A stretch of 7,582 nucleotides of DNA from Dehalococcoidia bacterium (GCA_030689845.1 JAUYHV010000122.1:1-7582); one strand, 5' to 3'; shown: positions 1 to 5,916, numbered from the stretch's first letter. The notes: a model not told the origin generated them from the letters alone. Program-made: numbers and translations.

Positions 1-939
1 ACCGGAAGGGCTTATTTTACAGAGGTGCGGGGTCCCCCGGCTTATTTCGTTTATCTTTTCCAGTGAGAATTGCACCCCCGCTTCGTGGGCGATAGCCATA
101 ACGTGAAGTAAACTGTTGGTGCTTCCTCCCAGGGCCATATCTACCCTGAAAGCATTTGCGATAGCTCCCGGCTTTAAAATATCTCTGGGTTTAATATCGC
201 TGGCAACAAGGTGTAATATTTGTCTCCCAGTAGCTTTTGCCAGGCGGATACGCTGAGAAGCTACGGCCGGGATAGTCCCGTTACCGGGCAATGACATTCC
301 CAGGGCCTCTGAGAGACAATTCATTGTGTTTGCAGTAAACATACCGGCGCAGCTTCCACAGCCAGGGCAGGCCTTTGCCTCCAGTTCCCCCAGGTCTTTT
401 TCCGACATCTCCCCTTTAATCACCTTGCCGACCGCCATAAACACGGCGTTCAAGTCGATGTCTTCTGAACCGAATGCTTCTTTGTCGCTCCAGCGACCTG
501 CCAGCATGGGGCCGCCGCTTACCATGATAGAAGGGATATTTACCCTGGCAGCAGCCATTAACATTCCAGGAGTTATCTTATCGCAACTCGGAATTATGAC
601 GAGACCGTCGAATGCATGGGCCTCTGCAACAATTTCCACTGAATCCGCAATCGTTTCCCTGCTGGGAAGGCTATATTTCATTCCGGGATGGTTCATGGCG
701 ATACCGTCGCAAACCCCAATGGTGTTGACTTCAAAGGGGATTCCGCCGGCTTCCCATATCCCTGCCTTTACCGCCTCGGAAAGAGACCGCAAATGCAAAT
801 GTCCGGGGATAATCTCGCTGAAGCTGTTAACCACCCCGATGAACGGCTTGCCTAATTCTTCGGGACTGCAACCGAGGGCATATAACAGCGAGCGGTGGGG
901 CGCTCTCTCTATACCGCTTTTTATTAAATCACTTTTCAA
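1..939 (-). CDS. ilvD: Dihydroxy-acid dehydratase, N-terminal 313 residues (3' end outside window)
   Basis: Dehydrates 2,3-dihydroxy-isovalerate and its methylvalerate homologue to the 2-keto acids in valine, leucine and isoleucine synthesis; cytoplasmic. The reverse-strand translation reads through in one frame with the family signatures in order: PGHLHL (about residues 45-50), CDGIAM (77-82), SCDKITPGM (118-126), ACPGCGSC (190-197), then MFTANTMNCLSEALGMSLPGNG. Cys119 and Cys191 fit the iron-sulfur ligands. The PGHLHL segment resembles the E. coli-type, oxygen-sensitive [4Fe-4S] enzyme rather than the PCN form of [2Fe-2S] enzymes (inference). The start is taken as TTG at 939-937, giving MKSDLIKSGIERAPHRS. 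AAAGG lies about 7 nt upstream and no in-frame ATG exists further up. The full protein should be about 550 residues, so roughly 43% is missing at the left edge. It is divergent from the gene at 1181 and preceded by a strong promoter. Confidence 0.95.
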   Translation of the reverse strand, partial: MKSDLIKSGIERAPHRSLLYALGCSPEELGKPFIGVVNSFSEIIPGHLHLRSLSEAVKAGIWEAGGIPFEVNTIGVCDGIAMNHPGMKYSLPSRETIADSVEIVAEAHAFDGLVIIPSCDKITPGMLMAAARVNIPSIMVSGGPMLAGRWSDKEAFGSEDIDLNAVFMAVGKVIKGEMSEKDLGELEAKACPGCGSCAGMFTANTMNCLSEALGMSLPGNGTIPAVASQRIRLAKATGRQILHLVASDIKPRDILKPGAIANAFRVDMALGGSTNSLLHVMAIAHEAGVQFSLEKINEISRGTPHLCKISPSG

Positions 940-956
940 GTTCAGGCCTTTGCAAC

Positions 957-988
957 AAAAATTAAATCCGCCCCCCTGGAGCGGACTT
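957..988 (-). terminator. Possible attenuator hairpin in the ilvD leader
   Basis: Read on the minus strand, TCCGC (985-981) pairs with GCGGA (971-967) around a 9-nt loop, with two more A-T pairs outside one mismatch. It is followed directly by the U-rich run UUUAAUUUUU (966-957). The position, between the predicted ilvD start site and the TTG codon, fits a weak leader terminator or attenuator. The stem is short and the U run is interrupted by AA, so this is tentative. Confidence 0.3.
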
Positions 989-1024
989 ATTAGAAGTTAA
1001 TATTGTCATAAGGTGTAAATGTAA

Positions 1025-1053
1025 AAAATATCACAGTGCAAATACATTGTCAA
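1025..1053 (-). promoter_or_regulatory. Sigma-A type promoter for ilvD
   Basis: On the minus strand a perfect -35 TTGACA (1053-1048) is followed after 17 nt by TATTTT (1030-1025), preceded by TG one base away (extended -10, TGATATTTT). A start site near 1018 would give a leader of about 80 nt before the ilvD TTG. That is too short for a T-box leader, and no T-box antiterminator sequence is visible. Confidence 0.75.
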
Positions 1054-1118
1054 GGTAAGTGGCGTTCATAACTACGGTTTCGCTATTAAATATTTTATGG
1101 AATATTATTGCTTCCAAT

Positions 1119-1146
1119 TTGACTTTTTTTTTGATTGTGGTAACTT
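1119..1146 (+). promoter_or_regulatory. Probable promoter for the 1181-1957 gene pair
   Basis: TTGACT (1119-1124) is separated by 16 nt from TAACTT (1141-1146), which carries an upstream TGG (extended -10, TGGTAACTT). The spacer contains a run of nine T. The predicted start near 1153 leaves a leader of about 28 nt to the ATG at 1181. The -10 match is only moderate; a TATTAT at 1146-1151 lies too far (21 nt) from the -35. Confidence 0.5.
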
Positions 1147-1180
1147 ATTATCTAACAGGTTCATACAGAAGGAGATTCCC

Positions 1181-1351
1181 ATGGCAAAAACAAGCATTAC
1201 ATTAAGCGATGAGGAGATTATGGAACTCGACAGGGTCTTGCTGGACGAAGACCAGCAGGGCGCGATGGAGTTTATTAACGAAATCAAGAAAAAAGTGAAG
1301 GGCACCCATGACCGCAAATGCGGTATCACCACTCCCGGCGAAAACATTTAG
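1181..1351 (+). CDS. Small acidic/helical protein of unknown function (56 aa)
   Basis: I do not recognise a named family. The protein starts MAKTSITLSDEEIMELDRVL and is mostly charged and probably helical up to about residue 42 (KKKVKG); the tail holds one Cys and is probably disordered. There is no signal peptide or membrane segment. The start is set at ATG 1181 because AGAAGGAG lies 6-7 nt upstream. An in-frame ATG at 1097 lacks such a site and would overlap the promoter. The stop TAG (1349-1351) directly abuts the ATG of the flavoprotein gene at 1352, so the two are probably co-transcribed and perhaps translationally coupled. The name stays hypothetical; that the reading frame is real is well supported by the ribosome binding site and the abutting downstream gene. 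Confidence 0.8.
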   Translation: MAKTSITLSDEEIMELDRVLLDEDQQGAMEFINEIKKKVKGTHDRKCGITTPGENI

Positions 1352-1957
1352 ATGGACTTCGGAGACTCTGACAAGCTCAAAGTATTAGCCATAGCAGGCA
1401 GTCCCAGGAGAAAAGGCAACACAGACACCTTGCTGGAAAAGGCTGTCGAAGGGGCCAGAAGTAACACTGATACAGAAATAATAAAAATAATATTAACCGA
1501 ACTCTGCATAGCCCCCTGCCGCCACTGCGACGGCTGCCTTCATACCGGGCGGTGTATCATTGACGACGATATGCAAAGCATCCACAACCTTTTGCGCAAG
1601 GCTGACAGGATAATACTGGCCTCCCCCATATTCTTTATGAGCCTTGGCGCCCAGACCAAGGCAATGATTGACAGGTGTCAGGCTTTGTGGGTGCTAAAAT
1701 ATGTTCTTAAACTGCCCATTGCCTTCGATAGCCAGTCGAAGAGGAAAGGGTTGTTTTTATCCGTCGGCGGTACGGGTTTTTCAAATCTTTTCGAACCATC
1801 CCTTGCTATTATTAAATCCTTTTTTACGGTCCTCGATATCTCTTTGGCCGGGCAGGTAACTTATCGCAAGATTGATGCCGCGGGCGATATATTAAAACAT
1901 CCTGAAGCGTTGCAGGAAGCCTTTAACGCAGGCAAAGCCCTGGTAAACGAAAAATGA
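1352..1957 (+). CDS. Iron-sulfur flavoprotein (Isf type), NADPH-dependent FMN reductase / flavodoxin-like fold
   Basis: A 201-residue flavodoxin-like protein that should bind FMN and one [4Fe-4S] cluster and carry electrons in the cytoplasm. Residues 11-28 (VLAIAGSPRRKGNTDTLL) form the first beta strand and the FMN-phosphate loop. Cysteines at 56, 59, 62 and 68 give C-x2-C-x2-C-x5-C, the compact cluster motif of archaeal Isf; a further Cys sits at 52. The segment 88-109 (ILASPIFFMSLGAQTKAMIDR) is the flavin-side 'SPI(Y/F)' region of the family. Length is close to Isf proteins (about 190 residues). The ATG directly follows the TAG of the small gene upstream; no clear Shine-Dalgarno is present, which suggests coupling. 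The electron donor and acceptor cannot be read from sequence; methanogen Isf has been linked to ferredoxin and to oxygen or peroxide reduction. Confidence 0.88.
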   Translation: MDFGDSDKLKVLAIAGSPRRKGNTDTLLEKAVEGARSNTDTEIIKIILTELCIAPCRHCDGCLHTGRCIIDDDMQSIHNLLRKADRIILASPIFFMSLGAQTKAMIDRCQALWVLKYVLKLPIAFDSQSKRKGLFLSVGGTGFSNLFEPSLAIIKSFFTVLDISLAGQVTYRKIDAAGDILKHPEALQEAFNAGKALVNEK

Positions 1958-2028
1958 AAACCTGTTGTTACCCTTATGACTGATACAGCTTTTTCAGCTA
2001 TCTAAACCATCACCGGACATTTTTATTT

Positions 2029-3312
2029 ATGACATCATCATTATTCGGTTCTTCCGGTATCAGGCAAATAGCCGACAGGAAACTGCTTGAGCTTGCTCAA
2101 AAAGTCGGAATGTGCCTGGGCGCTGAATACAGGTCTGTTATTATCGGCCGGGACACCAGAACATCCGGAGAGGCTATAAAGAAAGCCCTGGAAGCAGGGC
2201 TTATGTTCTCGGGGTCTGAAGTCAGCGATGCCGGAACGGTACCCACTCCCACACTGGCCTACGCCGGCCGCAGATTTACCCTGGGAATTATGGTTACAGC
2301 GTCTCATAACCCCCCCCAGTATAACGGCATAAAAATATTCAATCCCGACGGGTCCGCCTTTGATGCCGTGCAGCGTCAAAACCTGGAAGCAACCCTGAGT
2401 AAAAATGATTTCTGTTCCGTCGGCTGGCAGAAAATGGGAAAAGGTTTAAATTATCCCGGTGCCGTGGAAGAGCACAAGAAGGCAATTCTTTCCCATCTGA
2501 AATTAGGGGCCGGCTTAAAAATAGTCCTCGACTGTGGTTGCGGCGCTGCTTCTGTGATTTCACCGGGCCTGTTTAAAAAGGCGGGATGTGAAGTAATCGA
2601 ACTAAATTGCAGCGCCAGCGGATTTTTCCCGAGGCCGTCCGAACCGTCTCCCGAAAATATCGGGCAACTCGCGGAAAGGGTAATCTCCTCCGGTGCGGAC
2701 CTCGGTCTGGCCCACGACGGCGACGCCGACAGGGTGGTTGCCGTCGATCACCGGGGGAGATTCGTTTCCGGTGACGCTTTGCTCATTATCCTTGCCCGGC
2801 AAATTAATGCCGGGAAACTGGTTGTTAACATAGACTGCTCTATGGCCGTCGACGACCAGGGATTTAAGATTACCAGGACCAGGGTCGGCGACAGCTTTAT
2901 TTCCGATGAACTGAAAAACGGAGGAGACTTCGGAGGCGAACCATCCGGCGCTTACATCTTCCCTTCATTTTCGTTGTGCCCTGATGGGATATATGGCGCT
3001 GCCATGGTAGTACAAGCAGCCAGCCGAAAGCCCCTGGCTCAATGGGTAGACGAAATACCTGAATACTACATTCTCCGCGGGGTAGTGGAAGCAACCTTCG
3101 AAAGTATGCCCCGTATAGAGGTCAAGCTTAAATCTCTACAACCGCTGTCAACAGATAAAACCGACGGTATCCGCCTGAATTTTACCGACGGCTGGCTCCT
3201 GGTCAGACCATCGGGAACTGAACCTAAAATAAGGATTACGGCAGAAAGTAAAACCCGCCAACGGGCTGAAGAATTGTTGCAACAGGGATTTCAGGCTGTA
3301 AAAGAGTCCTGA
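2029..3312 (+). CDS. glmM: Phosphoglucosamine mutase, archaeal type (alpha-D-phosphohexomutase family)
   Basis: A 427-residue alpha-D-phosphohexomutase moving phosphate between C6 and C1 of a sugar, most likely glucosamine-6-phosphate to glucosamine-1-phosphate for UDP-GlcNAc synthesis. All four active-site loops are present: phosphoserine loop TASHNPPQYNG (90-100, Ser92); metal loop DGDADR (230-235, Asp230/232/234); sugar loop GGEPSG (302-307); phosphate loop RPSGTEP (393-399). The start MTSSLFGSSGIR matches the family N-terminus, so ATG 2029 is preferred even though only a poor Shine-Dalgarno is visible. Loop wording (HNPPQYNGIKIF, CPDGIYGAA) is closer to archaeal enzymes than to the bacterial GlmM loop SASHNPYxDNGIK. 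It lies 71 bp after the flavoprotein and may share its transcript. Phosphomannomutase or phosphoglucomutase activity cannot be excluded. Confidence 0.85.
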   Translation: MTSSLFGSSGIRQIADRKLLELAQKVGMCLGAEYRSVIIGRDTRTSGEAIKKALEAGLMFSGSEVSDAGTVPTPTLAYAGRRFTLGIMVTASHNPPQYNGIKIFNPDGSAFDAVQRQNLEATLSKNDFCSVGWQKMGKGLNYPGAVEEHKKAILSHLKLGAGLKIVLDCGCGAASVISPGLFKKAGCEVIELNCSASGFFPRPSEPSPENIGQLAERVISSGADLGLAHDGDADRVVAVDHRGRFVSGDALLIILARQINAGKLVVNIDCSMAVDDQGFKITRTRVGDSFISDELKNGGDFGGEPSGAYIFPSFSLCPDGIYGAAMVVQAASRKPLAQWVDEIPEYYILRGVVEATFESMPRIEVKLKSLQPLSTDKTDGIRLNFTDGWLLVRPSGTEPKIRITAESKTRQRAEELLQQGFQAVKES

Positions 3313-3335
3313 AATATGTTTTTCACTTCAGGACT
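3305..3335. terminator. Hairpin overlapping the mutase stop codon, between convergent genes
   Basis: A perfect 9-bp inverted repeat, AGTCCTGAA (3305-3313) and TTCAGGACT (3327-3335), encloses a 13-nt loop; the mutase TGA (3310-3312) is inside the left arm. In the plus direction no T run follows. In the minus direction the stem is followed by CTTTTAC, so it may better serve the minus-strand genes ending at 3404. A second small repeat, GGTGGT (3371-3376) and ACCACC (3394-3399), lies between it and that stop. The role as terminator is an inference. Confidence 0.4.
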
Positions 3336-3403
3336 GTTCCCGGATACGAGCAGTACACTACCCAAGAAACGGTGGTATTGAACTTATTCTTAAACCACCT
3401 GCA

Positions 3404-3601
3404 TTATGCTTCGTAGGCAACAACCCGCAGGAGTCCGATAGTAGCGCCGTTTTCATCCGTCGTGGTTGTGTCCGAAACGGATACCACTTTGGTCACCTTG
3501 TTCCCGGCGATAAACCTGTTTACTTCTTCGTCCAACTGGGTTAGCTCCCTGGCTGTCTGCAGAGCTTTTATTGGAGTCGAGAAAGTTTTAACCTTAATCA
3601 T
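3404..3601 (-). CDS. Small conserved-looking protein of unknown function (65 aa)
   Basis: A 65-residue protein beginning MIKVKTFSTP and ending with a hydrophobic beta-like segment (TIGLLRVVAYEA). The middle carries ELTQLDEEVNRFIAGNKV, probably a helix, then a VTKVVSVSDTTTTDE strand/turn, so a small alpha/beta fold is plausible. No signal peptide, membrane helix or cysteine is seen. The start is secure: an unusually strong site, AAGGAAGGAG, lies 7 nt upstream of the ATG at 3601-3599. From memory, proteins with this general layout occur as hypothetical proteins in Desulfotomaculum-like genomes, but I cannot name a domain. It is 46 bp downstream of the amidohydrolase remnant and may be at the end of the same transcript, or have its own start; no convincing promoter was found. 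Confidence 0.8.
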   Translation of the reverse strand: MIKVKTFSTPIKALQTARELTQLDEEVNRFIAGNKVTKVVSVSDTTTTDENGATIGLLRVVAYEA

Positions 3602-3647
3602 AAAAATACTCCTTCCTTAAGAAAAATAAATATTTTGATGCAAGTAT

Positions 3648-3938
3648 TTACTTTATTCCCAGGATTCTCCTGGCATTTCCCGATAATATATCATCCGTGT
3701 CTTTGGCCGGCAATCCCAGGTCTTTGATGATTCCCGGGTACAATTCCATCCGGTCATCCCCGGTGCCCGGGCCAAAAGGAGCATCTTTGCCAGCAGCCTC
3801 CCATCTATCTGCAATCCGTTTGTTCGATGGAGCAGCCACAGTAATTAGTGCTAAGGCATCAATATATGTCTTAGCTCCTGGAGTGCCTCTGTAATAAATA
3901 GCGAGTCCATATCCTAACTCCGCTAACCTTGGCACCAA
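3648..3938 (-). pseudogene. 3' remnant of a second amidohydrolase-2 gene
   Basis: The last 45 residues align without gaps to the C-terminus of the intact amidohydrolase at 4841-5839: DAPFGPG, GD, YP, LGL and NARR are shared, 26 of 45 identical by hand count. Upstream, LVPRLAEL sits where the intact enzyme has MVPYYWARI and AKTYID where it has SKFYFD; the rest of that half matches poorly. The frame stays open back to a stop at 3993-3995 and contains a further DN that could match YDNLEIV. The only candidate start is TTG at 3938, without a good ribosome binding site. The metal-binding His pairs and the whole first two thirds are absent, so it cannot be an active enzyme. The ATG at 3979, 3 nt after the thyX stop and 9 nt after AAGGAG, is in a different frame and ends after 18 codons. 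At 58% identity to its neighbour it is an old paralogue, not a fresh copy. Confidence 0.75.
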
Positions 3939-3982
3939 GTCCCGCTCACAGGCATCGAAGTCGTTGGTTTCGTTGTCATTGT

Positions 3983-4615
3983 TTATTTCTCCTTAATGTC
4001 ATCAAATAATACAGGTAACTTATCCTTGAACTCGTGTAGCAAAGAGAGCATAAGTGCCCGTATCTGGGGATGTGCGCCACTGGATGTTCGCAGTACAAGA
4101 ATATGCCTCCACTCACGGATATTTGCTGTACAAACTATCTCGGTCTTAAGTGAATTGGGCAATACAGCACGAGCTTCCTGTGGTGTCGCCCCTCTGTCAA
4201 TCATTGTATTGTATATGGATTCAGTAACATCCATCGCTTTTAGCCAGGCATCGTAACAGTACACCGACCGAGCATCACCATCACCCCAGAACACAGGGCG
4301 GATAAAGACCATACCCTTTTTAGAATAAGAATAATTACAATAACGCGTACTCTCTTGGGTATAAGCACAAAGTCGATGACGAACCAATTCGTGAGTCACT
4401 CCCCTATCAGTGACAAAAAGAACCGAGATATTAAAATGTTCAATTACTGATTCGTGACCTCGCTGGATAATAGCCCTGATAAACTTCTCGGCAGAGGCGG
4501 AAGTAATACGGTCTTCTGACTTGTAAGCCACCCTCCCTGCTCTCTCAATAGCACAATAAATATCAATAGGGTCTAACGGGGTTAGAATGTTATGGTACTG
4601 ATCCACAATTTCCAT
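3983..4615 (-). CDS. thyX: Flavin-dependent thymidylate synthase ThyX
   Basis: Makes dTMP from dUMP using methylene-tetrahydrofolate, FAD and NADPH, replacing ThyA. The 210-residue length is normal. Signatures seen: GHESVIEH (53-60), the ThyX motif RHR-x7-S (Arg79-His80-Arg81 ... Ser89, followed by TRY), the LPNSLKTEIV segment (152-161) and NIREWRHILVLR with AHPQIR (165-186), which carry the conserved nucleotide and FAD contacts. Position 84 is Ala where many ThyX proteins have Ser (RHRxxS). The ATG at 4615 has AAGGAG 8 nt upstream and overlaps the stop of the preceding 32-codon ORF (TAATG). thyX sits between two pieces of a broken amidohydrolase gene. Sampled by hand, its GC is about 45% against about 52% in the intact amidohydrolase, consistent with a separate origin. 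Intact and probably functional. Confidence 0.95.
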   Translation of the reverse strand: MEIVDQYHNILTPLDPIDIYCAIERAGRVAYKSEDRITSASAEKFIRAIIQRGHESVIEHFNISVLFVTDRGVTHELVRHRLCAYTQESTRYCNYSYSKKGMVFIRPVFWGDGDARSVYCYDAWLKAMDVTESIYNTMIDRGATPQEARAVLPNSLKTEIVCTANIREWRHILVLRTSSGAHPQIRALMLSLLHEFKDKLPVLFDDIKEK

Positions 4616-4713
4616 TATTTCTTCTCCTTCTTTTCATTTCTGTTATACCATTCGGAAGCCAGGGCATCCATGTCCTTAATATTGATCATGTGGGAATGTA
4701 AATCGATAAACAA
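4615..4713 (-). pseudogene. 5' remnant of the second amidohydrolase gene (32-codon ORF, coupled to thyX)
   Basis: Starting at TTG (4713-4711) the frame gives MFIDLHSHMINIKDMDALAS, 11 of 20 residues identical to the start of the intact amidohydrolase (MIVDSHSHILVGRDMDALAE), including the metal-binding D-x-H-x-H. After residue 20 similarity stops and a Lys/Glu-rich tail follows. GGAGGAG is placed 3 nt before the TTG, so translation is likely. The TAA (4617-4615) shares its last A with the thyX ATG. The piece is too short to be an enzyme; it may now act as a leader peptide for thyX. It is the mate of the 3' remnant at 3648-3938: together they cover about residues 1-20 and 211-332 of the family protein. 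Confidence 0.75.
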
Positions 4714-4758
4714 TTACTCCTCCAAACATATCTTTTAAGTCTTCAGCGAAACGCCACA

Positions 4759-4805
4759 AAATCCCCCTATTTCCCCCTTTAATAAAGGGGGAAATAGGGG
4801 GATTT
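4759..4805. repeat. Perfect 23-bp-arm palindrome (REP/MITE-like; possible bidirectional terminator)
   Basis: Left arm 4759-4781 and right arm 4783-4805 are exact reverse complements around a single A (4782). Each arm is two C5 (or G5) blocks separated and flanked by short A/T runs. A shorter inverted pair, GCGAAAC (4746-4752) and GTTTCGC (4822-4828), lies outside it. The 3' side of the folded RNA ends in AUUU (plus) or AUUUU (minus), so it could weaken transcription either way. It sits between the intact amidohydrolase (stop at 4841) and the 5' remnant. Dispersed intergenic palindromes of this general look are common in bacteria; I cannot assign a family. Confidence 0.85.
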
Positions 4806-4840
4806 GAAAGCACTTTTATAAGTTTCGCGGGAGCCTCCTT

Positions 4841-5839
4841 TTATATTTTTAAAAGCCGCCTGGCGTTTTCCCCGAGAATGCCTGCCGTTTCTTTTTCCGA
4901 CAACCCCAGTTCTCTTATTACCCTGGGATACGATTCCAGGATTACGTCGCCATTCCCGGGTCCGAAGGGGGCATCGGTTCCCAGGAGGAAATGGTCTCCC
5001 CCGAATATTTCATAAGCGCACCTCAGCGCCCCCGGGTTATCCCCAATGACGGTGTCGAAGTAAAACTTCGAAAATAGTTCCTTTAAAGGCCTCTTTAACC
5101 TTACCCCGGTTTTCGGCTCGAACTGGGGAATATAGCATTCCTCTATCCTGGCCCAGTAATAAGGGACCATTCCCCCGAGGTGGTGGGTAACTATTTCCAG
5201 GTTATCGTATTCTTCCATAATACCGGAAAATACCAGCCGGCACATCGCCAGGGTGGTCTCAAAGGGCCAGCCGAAGACGTGTATCAGGTCGAAATCGGCT
5301 TCATACGACCTGTCCTTTTTATTTATCGGGTCGACCGGGTGCAGGTAAACCGGCGCGCCCATCTCGGAAGCTTTAGCCCAGAAAGGCCTGAATTCGGGAG
5401 CATCAACTGGCTTGCCCCTGACGTGGGTGGGCATGCCGAAACCCCGCAGGCCCAAATCTTTAAATGCCCTCTCCATTTCATCCAGCCCGCCGCTATTCAG
5501 GGCTTCCATAGAAATATTGCCGGTGCATACAATCCTGCCCCCAGTTTCCCTGGTGATGCTTGCCATACCGTCATTAATCAGCTTTGAAATCTTCAGGGCA
5601 TTTTCAGGCTCCAGGGATACGTTATTTGGATTCAGCGACGGCATGAGCGTCGCCAGTTGATAGTCGATGCCAAATTTATCCAACTGGGCCAGGCGAAGAT
5701 TGAGGTCGGTAGTTTGAGGTTTTTCCTTGATGATACCCCGTACAAATTCCGTAATTTTCCCCATAGCCGGTCCACCGATTTCCGCCAGGGCATCCATATC
5801 CCTGCCGACTAAGATGTGTGAGTGGCTGTCAACAATCAT
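4841..5839 (-). CDS. Amidohydrolase-2 family metal-dependent hydrolase/decarboxylase
   Basis: A 332-residue TIM-barrel protein of the Amidohydro_2 family, which includes ACMSD, gamma-resorcylate decarboxylase and related hydrolases. Metal-site residues are in the expected order: D-S-H-S-H at the N-terminus (His6, His8), His167 in YLHPVDP, the His pair 219-220 in VTHHLGGMVP, and Asp289 in LLGTDAPFGPG. The C-terminal GENARRLLKI is typical. The substrate cannot be told from sequence; no aromatic-degradation or lactone genes are nearby to help. The ATG at 5839 has a G6 run 3 nt upstream. It lies 77 bp after yifB. On the minus strand its stop is followed at once by AAGGAGG, a Shine-Dalgarno-like site with no gene start at usable distance, and then by the palindrome. 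A broken paralogue lies directly downstream, so this is the surviving member of a tandem pair. Confidence 0.9.
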   Translation of the reverse strand: MIVDSHSHILVGRDMDALAEIGGPAMGKITEFVRGIIKEKPQTTDLNLRLAQLDKFGIDYQLATLMPSLNPNNVSLEPENALKISKLINDGMASITRETGGRIVCTGNISMEALNSGGLDEMERAFKDLGLRGFGMPTHVRGKPVDAPEFRPFWAKASEMGAPVYLHPVDPINKKDRSYEADFDLIHVFGWPFETTLAMCRLVFSGIMEEYDNLEIVTHHLGGMVPYYWARIEECYIPQFEPKTGVRLKRPLKELFSKFYFDTVIGDNPGALRCAYEIFGGDHFLLGTDAPFGPGNGDVILESYPRVIRELGLSEKETAGILGENARRLLKI

Positions 5840-5879
5840 TTTCCCCCCGTTTAATTTTATTTAACGAATCCTTTATTCC

Positions 5880-5916
5880 GCTGCTTCAAAGGCAGCTTTT
5901 CAGGAAAGCTGAAAAG
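5880..5916 (-). terminator. Two adjacent hairpins after yifB
   Basis: Directly after the yifB TAA (minus strand), CTTTTCAG (5916-5909) pairs with CTGAAAAG (5903-5896) around a 5-nt loop, then GCTGC (5896-5892) pairs with GCAGC (5884-5880) around 7 nt. The two helices share base 5896. No U run follows, so termination is doubtful; they may protect the yifB 3' end or slow read-through into the amidohydrolase. Confidence 0.35.

Noticed and set aside
326..1000. Long plus-strand frame of 224 codons
   Set aside because: It lies antisense to ilvD, whose reverse-strand translation matches the family signatures throughout.
1097..1180. Earlier in-frame ATG that would add 28 residues to the 56-aa protein
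   Set aside because: It has no ribosome binding site, covers the likely promoter, and ATG 1181 has an excellent one.
1983..2004. Imperfect inverted repeat and weak promoter-like hexamers between the flavoprotein and mutase genes
   Set aside because: The stem is short with a bulge and the hexamers match consensus poorly.
3659..3673. Small hairpin CCAGGA-TTC-TCCTGG
   Set aside because: It is inside the remnant's NARRILG codons, has no U run after it, and probably reflects coding constraint.
3790..3980. N-terminal half of the 3' remnant as a piece of a glycosyltransferase, aldo-keto reductase or TIR protein
   Set aside because: Short stretches resemble each, but spacing is wrong or support is weak. 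Matches to MVP, K-x-Y-x-D and the continuous run into DAPFGPG favour a decayed amidohydrolase.
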